Shown: in pieces, positions 17,329-25,683 of the stretch | Position numbering within the stretch: position 1 is the stretch's first letter | Layout of the letters: each line of letters begins with the position of its first letter | DNA from: Geopseudomonas sagittaria | GTDB taxonomy: Bacteria > Pseudomonadota > Gammaproteobacteria > Pseudomonadales > Pseudomonadaceae | NCBI RefSeq assembly: GCF_900115715.1 | Contig: NZ_FOXM01000016.1 | Location: 36,617-100,616, forward strand | Reading direction: 5' to 3' | DNA length: 64,000 bases | Position numbers and translations under genes: made by a program | The notes under the pieces: generated by a model | What the model was told of the DNA's origin: nothing | The model's database searches: none | The model's input: the letters and a program-made list of their open reading frames with translations, nothing else

Positions 17329-17966
17329 GCCGCTTCAAGAACAAGGTGGACGACCAGCAGGCGCATATTTTCAGTCTGCGTGCGGCGGTCGGACTGCTGG
17401 CCGTGCTGTGCGCCGCCCTGTGGTTCGGCTGGCAGACGGCACCGCGGGACCTCACCGTGCATGTGCCGCCGGATCTGCGCACTGGCAGCGTGCGCAAGTG
17501 GTGGGATGTTCCGCCAGAGAACATCTATGGCTTCGCGCTGTACATCTTCGGCCAACTCAATCGCTGGCCAACGGATGGCGAGAAGGACTATCTGGCGGCC
17601 ATCCATCAACTGCAGTCCTATCTGACGCCGTCCTGCAAGGCCTTCTTCGAAGGCGACTACCAGTACCGCAAGGCCGCCGGCGAGCTGCGCCAGCGGGTGC
17701 GCGGGGTCTACGAGATTCTCGGCCGCGGCTACAGCGACGATCCCGAGCTGCGCGTACAGCAGCTCGACCAGGACAGCTGGCTGGTCAATCTGGATATCAA
17801 TGCCGACGAGTATTACGCCGCCGAGCCGGTGAAGCGCGCCGTGGTGCGCTATCCGCTGCGGGTGGTGCGCTACGACCTGGACCCCGAACGCAACAAGTGG
17901 GGGCTGGCCCTGGACTGCTACCAGGGCACGCCGCAGAAACTCAAATTGCCGGGAGAGGCGCCATGA
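17325..17966 (+). CDS. ICE protein, TIGR03746 / PFL_4703 family (TraE-like)
   Basis: 213 residues. It has a cytoplasmic N-terminus, one membrane segment (AAVGLLAVLCAALWFGW) and a periplasmic domain with the motif KWWDVPPENIYGFALYIFGQ. This matches the PFL_4703 family, which resembles TraE/VirB5-VirB8-like bitopic assembly proteins. The start is the ATG at 17325 inside ATGA. Confidence 0.9.
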   Translation: MSRFKNKVDDQQAHIFSLRAAVGLLAVLCAALWFGWQTAPRDLTVHVPPDLRTGSVRKWWDVPPENIYGFALYIFGQLNRWPTDGEKDYLAAIHQLQSYLTPSCKAFFEGDYQYRKAAGELRQRVRGVYEILGRGYSDDPELRVQQLDQDSWLVNLDINADEYYAAEPVKRAVVRYPLRVVRYDLDPERNKWGLALDCYQGTPQKLKLPGEAP

Positions 17967-18766
17967 CCCGCGTTCTGCTCTGTCTGCTGCTGGGTCTGGC
18001 GAGCGGCCTGACCCAGGCTCTCGAACTGCGCCACTGGCAACGCCTACCACTGGCCGTGCCGCTGGTAATCGGCCAGGAGCGGGTGATCTTCGTCGATCGG
18101 GCGGTGCGGGTCGGCCTGCCGGCGGCCCTGGCCGGCAAGCTGCGCGTGCAGTCCAGCGGCGGCGCCCTGTATCTGCTGGCCAGCGAGGCCATCACCCCGA
18201 CCCGCCTGCAACTGCAGCTCACCGACAGCGGCGAAGTCCTGCTGTTGGATATTGCGGCCGAGCCCGGCAACCAGGCGCTGGAGCCGCTGCGCATCGTGCT
18301 GCCAAAGGCCGCGCCGGACCCGGTGGATACCGCGCCCGTGGCTGGCACAACACCAACCCCGATCCCGGTGGCGCTGCTGCGCTATGCCGCCCAGCAGCTG
18401 TATGCCCCGTTGCGCACGGTGGAGCCGCTACCGGGCGTGCGCCCTGCCAGTCTGCGCCTGCGCGGCGAGCTGGCGACACTGATGCCGACCGATCCTGTGA
18501 CGGCAACACCCTTGGTCGCCTGGCGACTGGATGACTATTGGGTCACGGCGGTGCAGCTGCGCAACCGCACGGCGGATGTAGTGACCCTCGACCCGCGCCG
18601 CCTGCAGGCCCGGCTGTACGGGACCAGCTTCCAGCATGGGAATCTGGGCCCGCACGGCACGCCCGAAGACACCACGGTCGCCTATCTGCTCACCCGTGGC
18701 GGAGGACTGGAACAGGCGCTGATCGCGCCCCAGCCGAAAGCGCTGGAGGCTGACGATGAACGCTAA
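17963..18766 (+). CDS. ICE protein, TIGR03749 family (TraK-like)
   Basis: 267 residues with a signal peptide (LLCLLLGLASGLTQALE) and a beta-rich periplasmic domain containing GQERVIFVDRAVRVGLP. TIGR03749 proteins occupy the TraK/VirB9 position in this type of ICE and probably contribute to the outer-membrane core complex. The start overlaps the previous stop (ATGA). The 3' end overlaps the next gene by 11 bp. Confidence 0.88.
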   Translation: MTRVLLCLLLGLASGLTQALELRHWQRLPLAVPLVIGQERVIFVDRAVRVGLPAALAGKLRVQSSGGALYLLASEAITPTRLQLQLTDSGEVLLLDIAAEPGNQALEPLRIVLPKAAPDPVDTAPVAGTTPTPIPVALLRYAAQQLYAPLRTVEPLPGVRPASLRLRGELATLMPTDPVTATPLVAWRLDDYWVTAVQLRNRTADVVTLDPRRLQARLYGTSFQHGNLGPHGTPEDTTVAYLLTRGGGLEQALIAPQPKALEADDER

Positions 18767-20228
18767 TGTCCTGCTCAAATGGCTGGTTCCCGCGCTCCTG
18801 CTGGGCGTGGCGCTGATCCTCGGCAGGGGCTGGATGGGCAGCCCGGCCAGCAGCCCCGTCGCTGACCAACCGCAGCAGCCCGGCCTGTCTGCTGCCGAAG
18901 CCCAGGCCTTGGGCATTGCCGGCGACACGCCGAACGATACCGTCGCCACCCTGGTCGGCCAGGTGAAGGCGATGCGCAGCGAGCTGCTGGGCATGAAGCA
19001 GGCCAACGGCGAACTGCAGGAGGAAAACAACCGCCTGCGCCATCGGGAAAACGGCATCGACACGCGCATCGACTCGGCCCTCAATGGCCTCAAGGCAACC
19101 GCCAGCGCCGAGCGCCAGCAGGCCGACGAAGCCCGGCGCAAGTCCGAGGAAGAGAACCGCCAGGCCCGCGGACTGCTACAGCAGCTGCAGGCGCAGTTGG
19201 AACAGTTGGGTAACGGGCCGGACCATGACCTGCCGATCGGCCTGGGTCTGCGTCCGGGAGATGGCGAGCAACTTCCCCAGTCAGCCGAACCTGCGCTGAT
19301 GTGGATCGAGCCGAGCGACCGGCTGGCCACCGGCAGCGACGTGCCGAGCGCAAGCACGGCGCTGCCGGGCTCCTTCACACTCGGCGACAGCGGCCAGCAA
19401 CAGCTGCGCAGCATTGCCCGGAGCGAGAAGCCCCCAGCGCCCGACGAGATGACCGCCGCCGCACAACCGGTCTACACCATTCCAGAGAACGCCACGTTGC
19501 TGGGCTCGGTCGCCATGAGCGCGCTGATCGGCCGGATACCGGTGGACGGTACGGTCAATGACCCCTACCCGTTCAAGGTGCTGGTCGGTGCCGACAACCT
19601 GACCGCCAATGGCATCGAGCTGCCGGATGTGGCTGGCGCGGTGATGAGCGGCACCGCTACCGGCGACTGGACCCTGTCCTGCGTGCGCGGCCAGATCGAG
19701 TCGATCACCTTCGTTTTCCATGACGGCACCGTGCGCACCGTGCCGCCACCCCAGGCGGTGGTCAGCCGCAACCAGAGCACGCCGGCAGGCGAGACGCAGC
19801 GCATCCGCGGTGGCCTCGGCTACCTGTCCGACCCGCAGGGCATTCCTTGCATCGCCGGTGAACGCCGCTCCAACGCCCGGCAGTACCTGGGCAGCCAGAG
19901 CCTGCTCACTGCGGCCGGCGCCGGGGTCGCAGCCCTGTTCGGTAGCGACGAGCAGCAGTCCAGCGGGGTGTTCAGTTCGGCCGGCGGCAGCCTGGGACTG
20001 AGCAGCAGCTCGGGTAACAGCGCCCTGCACAGCATCCTCAGCAGCGGCGTCAGCGATCTGCGCGAATGGGTCAACCAGCTGTATGGCGAGGCCTTCGCCG
20101 CCATCTATGTGCCACCAGCCGCCCGGGTGGCACTGCACATCGACCGCGAACTCACCATCGACTATGCCCCTACCGGCCGGAGAGTCAGCCATGAAGCCCA
20201 GCGTATGCACACACCTGATCTGGATTAG
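18756..20228 (+). CDS. ICE protein, TIGR03752 family (TraB/VirB10-like)
   Basis: 490 residues. One N-terminal membrane segment (VPALLLGVALILGRGW) is followed by a coiled-coil region near 65-150 (KQANGELQEENNRLRHRE and nearby) and then a VirB10/TrbI-like C-terminal domain with the segment ATLLGSVAMSALIGRIPVDG. Such proteins span the envelope and gate the secretion channel. It overlaps both neighbours in the operon. Confidence 0.9.
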   Translation: MNANVLLKWLVPALLLGVALILGRGWMGSPASSPVADQPQQPGLSAAEAQALGIAGDTPNDTVATLVGQVKAMRSELLGMKQANGELQEENNRLRHRENGIDTRIDSALNGLKATASAERQQADEARRKSEEENRQARGLLQQLQAQLEQLGNGPDHDLPIGLGLRPGDGEQLPQSAEPALMWIEPSDRLATGSDVPSASTALPGSFTLGDSGQQQLRSIARSEKPPAPDEMTAAAQPVYTIPENATLLGSVAMSALIGRIPVDGTVNDPYPFKVLVGADNLTANGIELPDVAGAVMSGTATGDWTLSCVRGQIESITFVFHDGTVRTVPPPQAVVSRNQSTPAGETQRIRGGLGYLSDPQGIPCIAGERRSNARQYLGSQSLLTAAGAGVAALFGSDEQQSSGVFSSAGGSLGLSSSSGNSALHSILSSGVSDLREWVNQLYGEAFAAIYVPPAARVALHIDRELTIDYAPTGRRVSHEAQRMHTPDLD

Positions 20229-20592
20229 CCTGTTCGGCCTGCTGGCCGGCTGTGCCAGCGACACGGCGCAGCTGCTGCCTCCAGGCGAACACGATATCCA
20301 GGCCATCTGGAACGGCTCCGCCGGCCGCGGCAGTCCGCTGCAGCAGGCCCGCCAGGTGCTGCGCCGGCCGCTGGAGGCCGAGCCGCTGGCGCTCGAGGCG
20401 CCCTACAGCCGCAGCGCTGCCAACGAGATCCGCAGCCAGTTTCCGCGCCTGCCCAATCCCGACCTGCTGCTCTACGTCTACCCGCACCTGGCCGGCAGCG
20501 AACAGGCGCCGGTACCCGGCTACACGACGGTGCTGCCCTTCTACCAGAAAGTGCAGTACGCCCTGCCAGGCGAACGGCTGGAGGACTATTGA
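20191..20592 (+). CDS. ICE conjugal transfer lipoprotein, TIGR03751 family
   Basis: 133 residues. The N-terminus IWISLFGLLAGCAS carries a lipobox (LAGC) with the lipidated cysteine at about residue 21. The mature part has LPNPDLLLYVYPHLAG and PGYTTVLPFYQKVQYALPGE, typical of TIGR03751. It is probably a VirB7/TraV-like outer-membrane lipoprotein of the core complex. It overlaps the previous gene by 38 bp and the next by TGATG. Confidence 0.9.
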   Translation: MKPSVCTHLIWISLFGLLAGCASDTAQLLPPGEHDIQAIWNGSAGRGSPLQQARQVLRRPLEAEPLALEAPYSRSAANEIRSQFPRLPNPDLLLYVYPHLAGSEQAPVPGYTTVLPFYQKVQYALPGERLEDY

Positions 20593-23327
20593 TGATCCCG
20601 AGGAAACCCTGGCGCCACTCCGGCCGACGCCGCGCCACCCAGGCTGACGAGCAGGCGAGCTACGCCCATGGGCCGAGCTTCACCGACCATGTGCCCTGGG
20701 TCGAATACCTGGAAGACAGCCGCTGCTTCCTGTTGGAGGACAACCGCTCGGTCGGCGCGCTGTTCGAGCTGCAGCCGATCGGCACTGAAGGCCGCGAGCT
20801 CGACTGGCTGATGCAGGCCCGCGACGCCATCGAGGATGCCCTGCAGGACAGCTTCGACGAACACGACAGCACGCCCTGGGTGGTGCAGTTTTTCTGCCAG
20901 GACGAGTGCGACTTCAGCCCCTACTTGCAGCAGCTGCGCAGCTATATCCGCGAGCCGGCCCGCGACAGCGCCTTCAGCGCCAGCTACCTGGCGATCATCC
21001 AGCGCCATCTACAGGCCATCGCCAAGCCGGGCGGACTGTTCGACGACACCGTGGTCACCCACCTGCCCTGGCGAGGCACCCAACGCCGGGTGCGCCTGGT
21101 CATCTACCGCTGGCTGGAAAGCGAGGACGATCCGGGCGGCACGCCGGAGCAGCGGCTGCACCAGGCCTGCGAACGGCTGACCAACGCCCTGCTGGCCTGT
21201 GGGGTGCCCTCCCGGCGCCTCGATGGCCGCGACTTCTACGCCTGGCTGCTGCCCTGGTTCAATCCGGCACCCGGCCTGAGCGCCGAGTGCCCGGCAGACT
21301 TCTACCGTCGCGTGCCCTACCCAGAGGCCGGCGAAGACGACTCGCTGCGGCTGCCGTTCGATCACGACTTCGCCGAGCGGCTGTTCTTCAGTGAGCCGCG
21401 CTCGGACGCTGACAAGGGGCTGTGGTATTTCGACGGGCTGCCCCACCGGGTCGTGGTGGTGGACAAGCTGCGCCGCCCGCCACGCATCGGCCAGCTGTGC
21501 GGCGAGCTGCCCAAGGGCGACGCCCTCAATGCCCTGTTCGACCAGTTGCCGGAGGACTGCGTGCTGAGCCTGACCCTGGTGATCAAACCGCAGGACGCGC
21601 TCGAGGAGCAGCTCAACCGTCTGGCGCGCAAGGCCATCGGCGAGAACCTGGCATCCAGCCAGACCCGCGAGGATGTGGAGCAGGCCCGCACCATCCTCGG
21701 GCGCCAGCACAAGCTGTACCGCGCGACTCTGGCCTTCTTCCTGCGCGGCAAGGACGAGCAGGAGCTGCGCCAGCGCAGCGTCGTCCTGAGCAACGTCCTG
21801 CTTGGCGCCGGCCTGCAGCCGGTGCGCGAAGGCGACGAGGTGGCCGCCTGCAACAGCTATCTGCGCTGGTTGCCGATGGTCTACCAGCCCGACCGCGACA
21901 AGCGCGACTGGTACACCCGTCTGCTGTTCGCCCAGCACCTGGCCAATCTGGCCCCAGTGTGGGGGCGCAGTTGCGGCACCGGTCATCCAGGCATAACCTT
22001 CTTCAACCGTGGCGGCGCACCGCTGAGCTTCGATCCGCTGTCGGTCCAGGATCGCGCCATGAACGGCCACCTGCTGCTGTTCGGTCCCACCGGCGCCGGC
22101 AAGTCCGCCACCCTGGTCGGCCTGCTGATGCAGGTGATGGCCGTGCACCGGCCGCGGCTGTTCATCGTCGAGGCCGGCAACTCCTTCGGCTTGCAGGCCG
22201 ACTATTTCGCCACTCAGGGCCTGAGCGTCAACAAGGTGCAGCTCAAGCCCGGCAGTCCGGTCAGCTTGGCACCCTTCGCCGCCGCCCGGCGCCTGGTCGA
22301 GGAGCCGGCACTGCTGACCATCCTGAACGAAGACCTGCTGGATGAAGAGCCGGCCGCCGGACAGGATGAACAGCGCGACATCCTCGGCGAGCTGGAAATC
22401 ACCGCCCGCCTGATGATCACCGGCGGCGAGGCCAAGGAAGAGGCTCGCCTGACTCGCGCCGACCGCAGCCTAATCCGCGAATGCATCCTAGCCGCGGCCC
22501 GGCAGGCCGTGGCCGACAACCGCCAGGTGCTGACTCGCGATATCCGCGATGCCCTGCTGGCTTGCGCCGGGGACGCCAGGCTGCCGGACAAGCGCCGCGA
22601 CCGCGCGCAGGAAATGGGCGAATCCATCGACCTGTTCTGCCAGGGCTTCGAGGGGCAGCTGTTCGACCGCGAGGGCACACCCTGGCCGGAAAGCGACGTG
22701 ACCTTGGTCGACTTGGCTACCTATGCCCGCGAAGGCTACGAAGCTCAGCTGTCGATCAGCTACATCAGCCTGATGAACACGGTGAACAACATGGCCGAGC
22801 GCGACCAGTACCTGGGGCGGCCAATCATCATGGTCACCGACGAAGGCCACATCATCACGCGCAACCCGCTGCTCGCGCCATTCGTGGTCAAGGGCACCAA
22901 GATGTGGCGCAAGCTCGGCGCCTGGTTCTGGCTGGCCACGCAGAACCTGGCCGACTTTCCCGACGCGGCGCAGACCATGCTCAACATGATCGAATGGTGG
23001 GTGTGCCTGAACATGCCGCCGGCGGAAATCGAGGAAATCGCCCGCTTCCGCAAGCTCACTCCAGCGCAGAAGGCCCTGCTGCTGTCGGCCAGCAAGGAGC
23101 CGGGCAAGTTCACCGAGGGGGTGGTGCTGTCCAAAAAGCTCGAGGCCCTGTTCCGCGTGGTGCCGCCCAGCCTGTTCCTCGCCCTGGCAATGACCGAGGC
23201 AGAAGAGAAGGCCGAGCGCTGGCAACTGATGCAGGAACACGACTGCAGTGAACTGGAGGCCGCGTTCCACGTGGCCAGGCGCATCGACCTTCAGCGCGGG
23301 ATCCTGCTGTCGGGTGCGGTCAAATAA
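20592..23327 (+). CDS. Conjugative transfer ATPase, TIGR03744 / PFL_4706 family (TraC/VirB4-like)
   Basis: 911 residues from the ATG at 20592. The N-terminal half is the TraC-type domain. The ATPase half has Walker A GPTGAGKS near residue 500 and a Walker B-type IIMVTDEGH near 740-750. It drives pilus assembly and substrate transfer at the inner membrane. It is the last gene of the upstream transfer block. In related elements the next transfer genes (including TIGR03757 and TIGR03756) follow directly, but here about 16 kb of other DNA intervenes. The protein looks complete. Confidence 0.93.
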   Translation: MIPRKPWRHSGRRRATQADEQASYAHGPSFTDHVPWVEYLEDSRCFLLEDNRSVGALFELQPIGTEGRELDWLMQARDAIEDALQDSFDEHDSTPWVVQFFCQDECDFSPYLQQLRSYIREPARDSAFSASYLAIIQRHLQAIAKPGGLFDDTVVTHLPWRGTQRRVRLVIYRWLESEDDPGGTPEQRLHQACERLTNALLACGVPSRRLDGRDFYAWLLPWFNPAPGLSAECPADFYRRVPYPEAGEDDSLRLPFDHDFAERLFFSEPRSDADKGLWYFDGLPHRVVVVDKLRRPPRIGQLCGELPKGDALNALFDQLPEDCVLSLTLVIKPQDALEEQLNRLARKAIGENLASSQTREDVEQARTILGRQHKLYRATLAFFLRGKDEQELRQRSVVLSNVLLGAGLQPVREGDEVAACNSYLRWLPMVYQPDRDKRDWYTRLLFAQHLANLAPVWGRSCGTGHPGITFFNRGGAPLSFDPLSVQDRAMNGHLLLFGPTGAGKSATLVGLLMQVMAVHRPRLFIVEAGNSFGLQADYFATQGLSVNKVQLKPGSPVSLAPFAAARRLVEEPALLTILNEDLLDEEPAAGQDEQRDILGELEITARLMITGGEAKEEARLTRADRSLIRECILAAARQAVADNRQVLTRDIRDALLACAGDARLPDKRRDRAQEMGESIDLFCQGFEGQLFDREGTPWPESDVTLVDLATYAREGYEAQLSISYISLMNTVNNMAERDQYLGRPIIMVTDEGHIITRNPLLAPFVVKGTKMWRKLGAWFWLATQNLADFPDAAQTMLNMIEWWVCLNMPPAEIEEIARFRKLTPAQKALLLSASKEPGKFTEGVVLSKKLEALFRVVPPSLFLALAMTEAEEKAERWQLMQEHDCSELEAAFHVARRIDLQRGILLSGAVK

Positions 23328-23394
23328 GGCAGCTTCACATGTTCAGGACCGTTACAGCCTGCCTATAGGGATTTGGTGAACTGACAAGACGTAC

Positions 23395-23515
23395 CGGCGC
23401 CAAGCTGCGGTCGCTGCGAATTCTTGCCGGAGGCCTTGTCGGTGAACAACCTACCCACCCGGCACATTCCAACGGCTGCTCCAGGTTCTGGTCGGGGGTG
23501 CTGACCCGTAACCGT
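23395..23515 (-). pseudogene. Broken N-terminal fragment of a Tn3/Hin-type serine recombinase
   Basis: On the minus strand one frame reads RVSTPDQNLEQPLE and, after a frameshift, another reads FTDKASGKNSQRPQL. These two blocks are hallmark N-terminal segments of TnpR/Hin resolvases (RVST..Q and FTDK.SGK...RP.L). The gap between them is slightly out of register and the upstream GYA residues are damaged, so the gene is dead. No catalytic-domain remainder or DNA-binding end follows. It lies at the left border of the catabolic cargo. Confidence 0.65.
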
Positions 23516-23653
23516 TCCGCTGTCCGTGCATGCGGCCTCTGGAACAAACATTGCCATACCGATCTTGTTCACGTGTTGGCCACATGACACGATCTATAAA
23601 TTGAATCCTGTAGCGATTGCACTGCATGTCGAACGCCTCCGATACCGAACAAG

Positions 23654-23681
23654 CCGCCCCCCTTCAACGGGGGCGGTTTTT
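23654..23681 (+). terminator. Rho-independent terminator
   Basis: Perfect stem CCGCCCCC (23654-23661) with GGGGGCGG (23669-23676), seven-base loop, followed by TTTTT. Orientation is plus. It would stop transcription leaving the transfer operon before it enters the cargo on the opposite strand. Confidence 0.75.
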
Positions 23682-23964
23682 CGTGACGCCTTCCGCCTCC
23701 TTTGCATCCTTTTAGAGGGCAGCACACTCGCCACTGAGGGCGAAGGCGCCGATGGATTTGACCGGATTTTTCACGGAGAGCCATGACAGGCTGGAGGCCC
23801 GCACCTAGAATTCAGGGGCGCAAGACCACACCGTCGGCAATTAAGAAGTCTCCACGGCACAAGCCACAAATATCTTAACTCCAGCTCGGCTGGCATAGAT
23901 GGCAAGATCAAGGCCACATAAATCAAGTACGTCGATCACCACGGGCTACATCTGAGCACCTAGG

Positions 23965-23982
23965 CTCCCGCTTGCGCGGGAG
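23965..23982 (-). terminator. Hairpin downstream of the aldehyde dehydrogenase gene
   Basis: Stem CTCCCGC (23965-23971) with GCGGGAG (23976-23982), loop of four. It lies about 30 bp after the stop of the minus-strand aldehyde dehydrogenase gene. No T-run follows, so it may be a weak terminator or an mRNA-end stabiliser. Confidence 0.4.
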
Positions 23983-24010
23983 TCCCAGGCGGGTGGCTTT
24001 CAGCGTTTCC

Positions 24011-25504
24011 CTAAAGCTTTATCCAAGTGGCCTTGAGCTCGGTGTACTTGTCGAGGGCATGCAGCGACTTGTCGCGGCCGTTGCCGGACTGCTTGAAGCC
24101 GCCGAACGGCGCGGTCATGTCACCGCCGCTGTACTGGTTGATCCACACGCTGCCGGCGCGCAACGCCTTGGCCGCCAGGTGGGCCTTGGACAGGTCTCGG
24201 GTCCACACTGCGGCAGCCAGGCCGTAGGGACTGTCGTTGGCGATGCGCACGGCCTCGTCGAGATCGTCGAAGGGAATCACCGCCAGCACTGGGCCGAAGA
24301 TCTCCTCGCGGGCGATCTTCATGGTGTTGTTCACGCCGTCGAACAGAGTCGGCTCGACGTACACCCCACCGCTTTCCTCCAGCACGCGGCACCCGCCGCA
24401 GCGCAGGGTGGCGCCCTCGGCCTTACCGGCGGCGATGTAGCCAAGCACGCTGTCGAGGTGCTGGCGGTCGACCAGCGCGCCGACCATGGTCGACGGATCC
24501 AGCGGGTGGCCCGGTCTCCAGGTCTTGAGGGCCTCGACCACCATGGGCACGAAGCGCTCCTGGATCGAGCGCTCGATCAGCAGTCGCGAGCCGGCGGTAC
24601 ACACCTCGCCTTGGTTGAAGGCGATGGCGGCTGCGGCGGCCTGAGCGGCTGCCTGCAGATCCGGGGCATCGGCGCAGACGATGTTGGCGCTCTTGCCGCC
24701 GGCCTCCAGCCACACGCGCTTCATGTTCGACTCGCCGGCATAGATCATCAGCTGCTTGGCGATCCGGGTGGAGCCGGTGAACACCAGGGTGTCGACATCC
24801 ATGTGCAAGGCCAGGGCCTGGCCCACGGTATGGCCGAAGCCCGGCAGCACGTTGAACACACCGGCTGGGATGCCGGCCTCGACCGCAAGGGCGGCGACAC
24901 GGATGGCGGTCAGCGGCGACTTCTCCGAGGGCTTGAGGATCACCGAGTTGCCGCTGGCCAGCGCCGGGCCGAGCTTCCAGCAGCTCATCATCAGCGGGAA
25001 GTTCCACGGCACGATGGCGGCGACCACGCCGATCGGCTCGCGGGTAACCAGGCCGAGCTGGTCGTGGGGGGTCGGCGCCACCTCGTCGTAGATCTTGTCG
25101 AGGGCCTCGCCGCTCCAGCGGATGCACTCGGCGGCGGCGGCCATGTCGAGGGCCAGGGCGTGGGCGACCGGCTTGCCCATGTCGAGGGTTTCCAGCAGCG
25201 CCAGTTCTTCGGCGTGCTGCGCGATCAGGTTGCCGAAACGGACCATCGCTTGCTTGCGCTCCCCCGGGGCCAGGCGCGACCACACGCCGGAGTCGAAGGT
25301 GGCGCGGGCATCGGCCACCGCGCGCTCGGCGTCGGCAGCGGCGCAGCTGGCGACCTGGCCGAGCAGACGGCCGTCGATCGGGCTGAGGCAGTCGAAGGTG
25401 TCTCCGCCGACGGCGTCGACGTATTCGCCGTGGATGAAGGCGCGGGTCTCGATGGACAGCGACCGGGCACGTTGCTCCCAGTCGGCGCGGGTCAGGGTGG
25501 TCAT
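24011..25504 (-). CDS. NAD(P)-dependent aldehyde dehydrogenase, PuuC/KauB-like
   Basis: 497 residues from the ATG at 25504; an open extension of 53 codons upstream lacks family similarity. It follows PuuC (gamma-glutamyl-aminobutyraldehyde dehydrogenase) and KauB closely through the whole length: VPWNFPL, KPSEKSPL, FTGSTR, LEAGGKSAN (catalytic-site glutamate), NQGEVCTAG (catalytic cysteine) and EEIFGPV. These enzymes oxidise omega-amino or guanidino aldehydes to acids. Here it is the last gene of the MFS-decarboxylase-dehydrogenase set on the minus strand, 179 bp after the decarboxylase. In context it would oxidise the aldehyde made by that decarboxylase. The exact aldehyde is unknown. Confidence 0.9.
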   Translation of the reverse strand: MTTLTRADWEQRARSLSIETRAFIHGEYVDAVGGDTFDCLSPIDGRLLGQVASCAAADAERAVADARATFDSGVWSRLAPGERKQAMVRFGNLIAQHAEELALLETLDMGKPVAHALALDMAAAAECIRWSGEALDKIYDEVAPTPHDQLGLVTREPIGVVAAIVPWNFPLMMSCWKLGPALASGNSVILKPSEKSPLTAIRVAALAVEAGIPAGVFNVLPGFGHTVGQALALHMDVDTLVFTGSTRIAKQLMIYAGESNMKRVWLEAGGKSANIVCADAPDLQAAAQAAAAAIAFNQGEVCTAGSRLLIERSIQERFVPMVVEALKTWRPGHPLDPSTMVGALVDRQHLDSVLGYIAAGKAEGATLRCGGCRVLEESGGVYVEPTLFDGVNNTMKIAREEIFGPVLAVIPFDDLDEAVRIANDSPYGLAAAVWTRDLSKAHLAAKALRAGSVWINQYSGGDMTAPFGGFKQSGNGRDKSLHALDKYTELKATWIKL

Positions 25505-25683
25505 GGGGCTGTTCTCTCGGGAAGGACGTGGGGGCGGTGGTGCACTTGTCGGGGGCCGGGAGCCGGAATGCGGTCGAAAAAAGTGGATGAGGGCATCTGC
25601 GGCAGACGCCGCCGATGCCACCCATCCAAGAGGGCCTTTCCTAGCAAAGGGCTCCTGCGGCACGACGAAGGTCGAGCCGCCGG

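Larger units (their letters stand above)
23328..24010. other. Gene-poor junction between transfer ATPase and catabolic cargo
   Basis: This 683-bp gap holds the serine-recombinase debris near 23.4 kb, a plus-strand terminator at 23654-23681 and a hairpin near 23965-23982. I see no TIGR03757-like or DsbC-like gene here, although family gene order would place such genes next. Remaining sequence contains no convincing coding region. Confidence 0.6.

Noticed and set aside
25505..25663. 53-codon N-terminal extension of the aldehyde dehydrogenase
   Set aside because: Pro/Ser-rich, not part of the PuuC/KauB alignment; ATG 25504 fits the family start.
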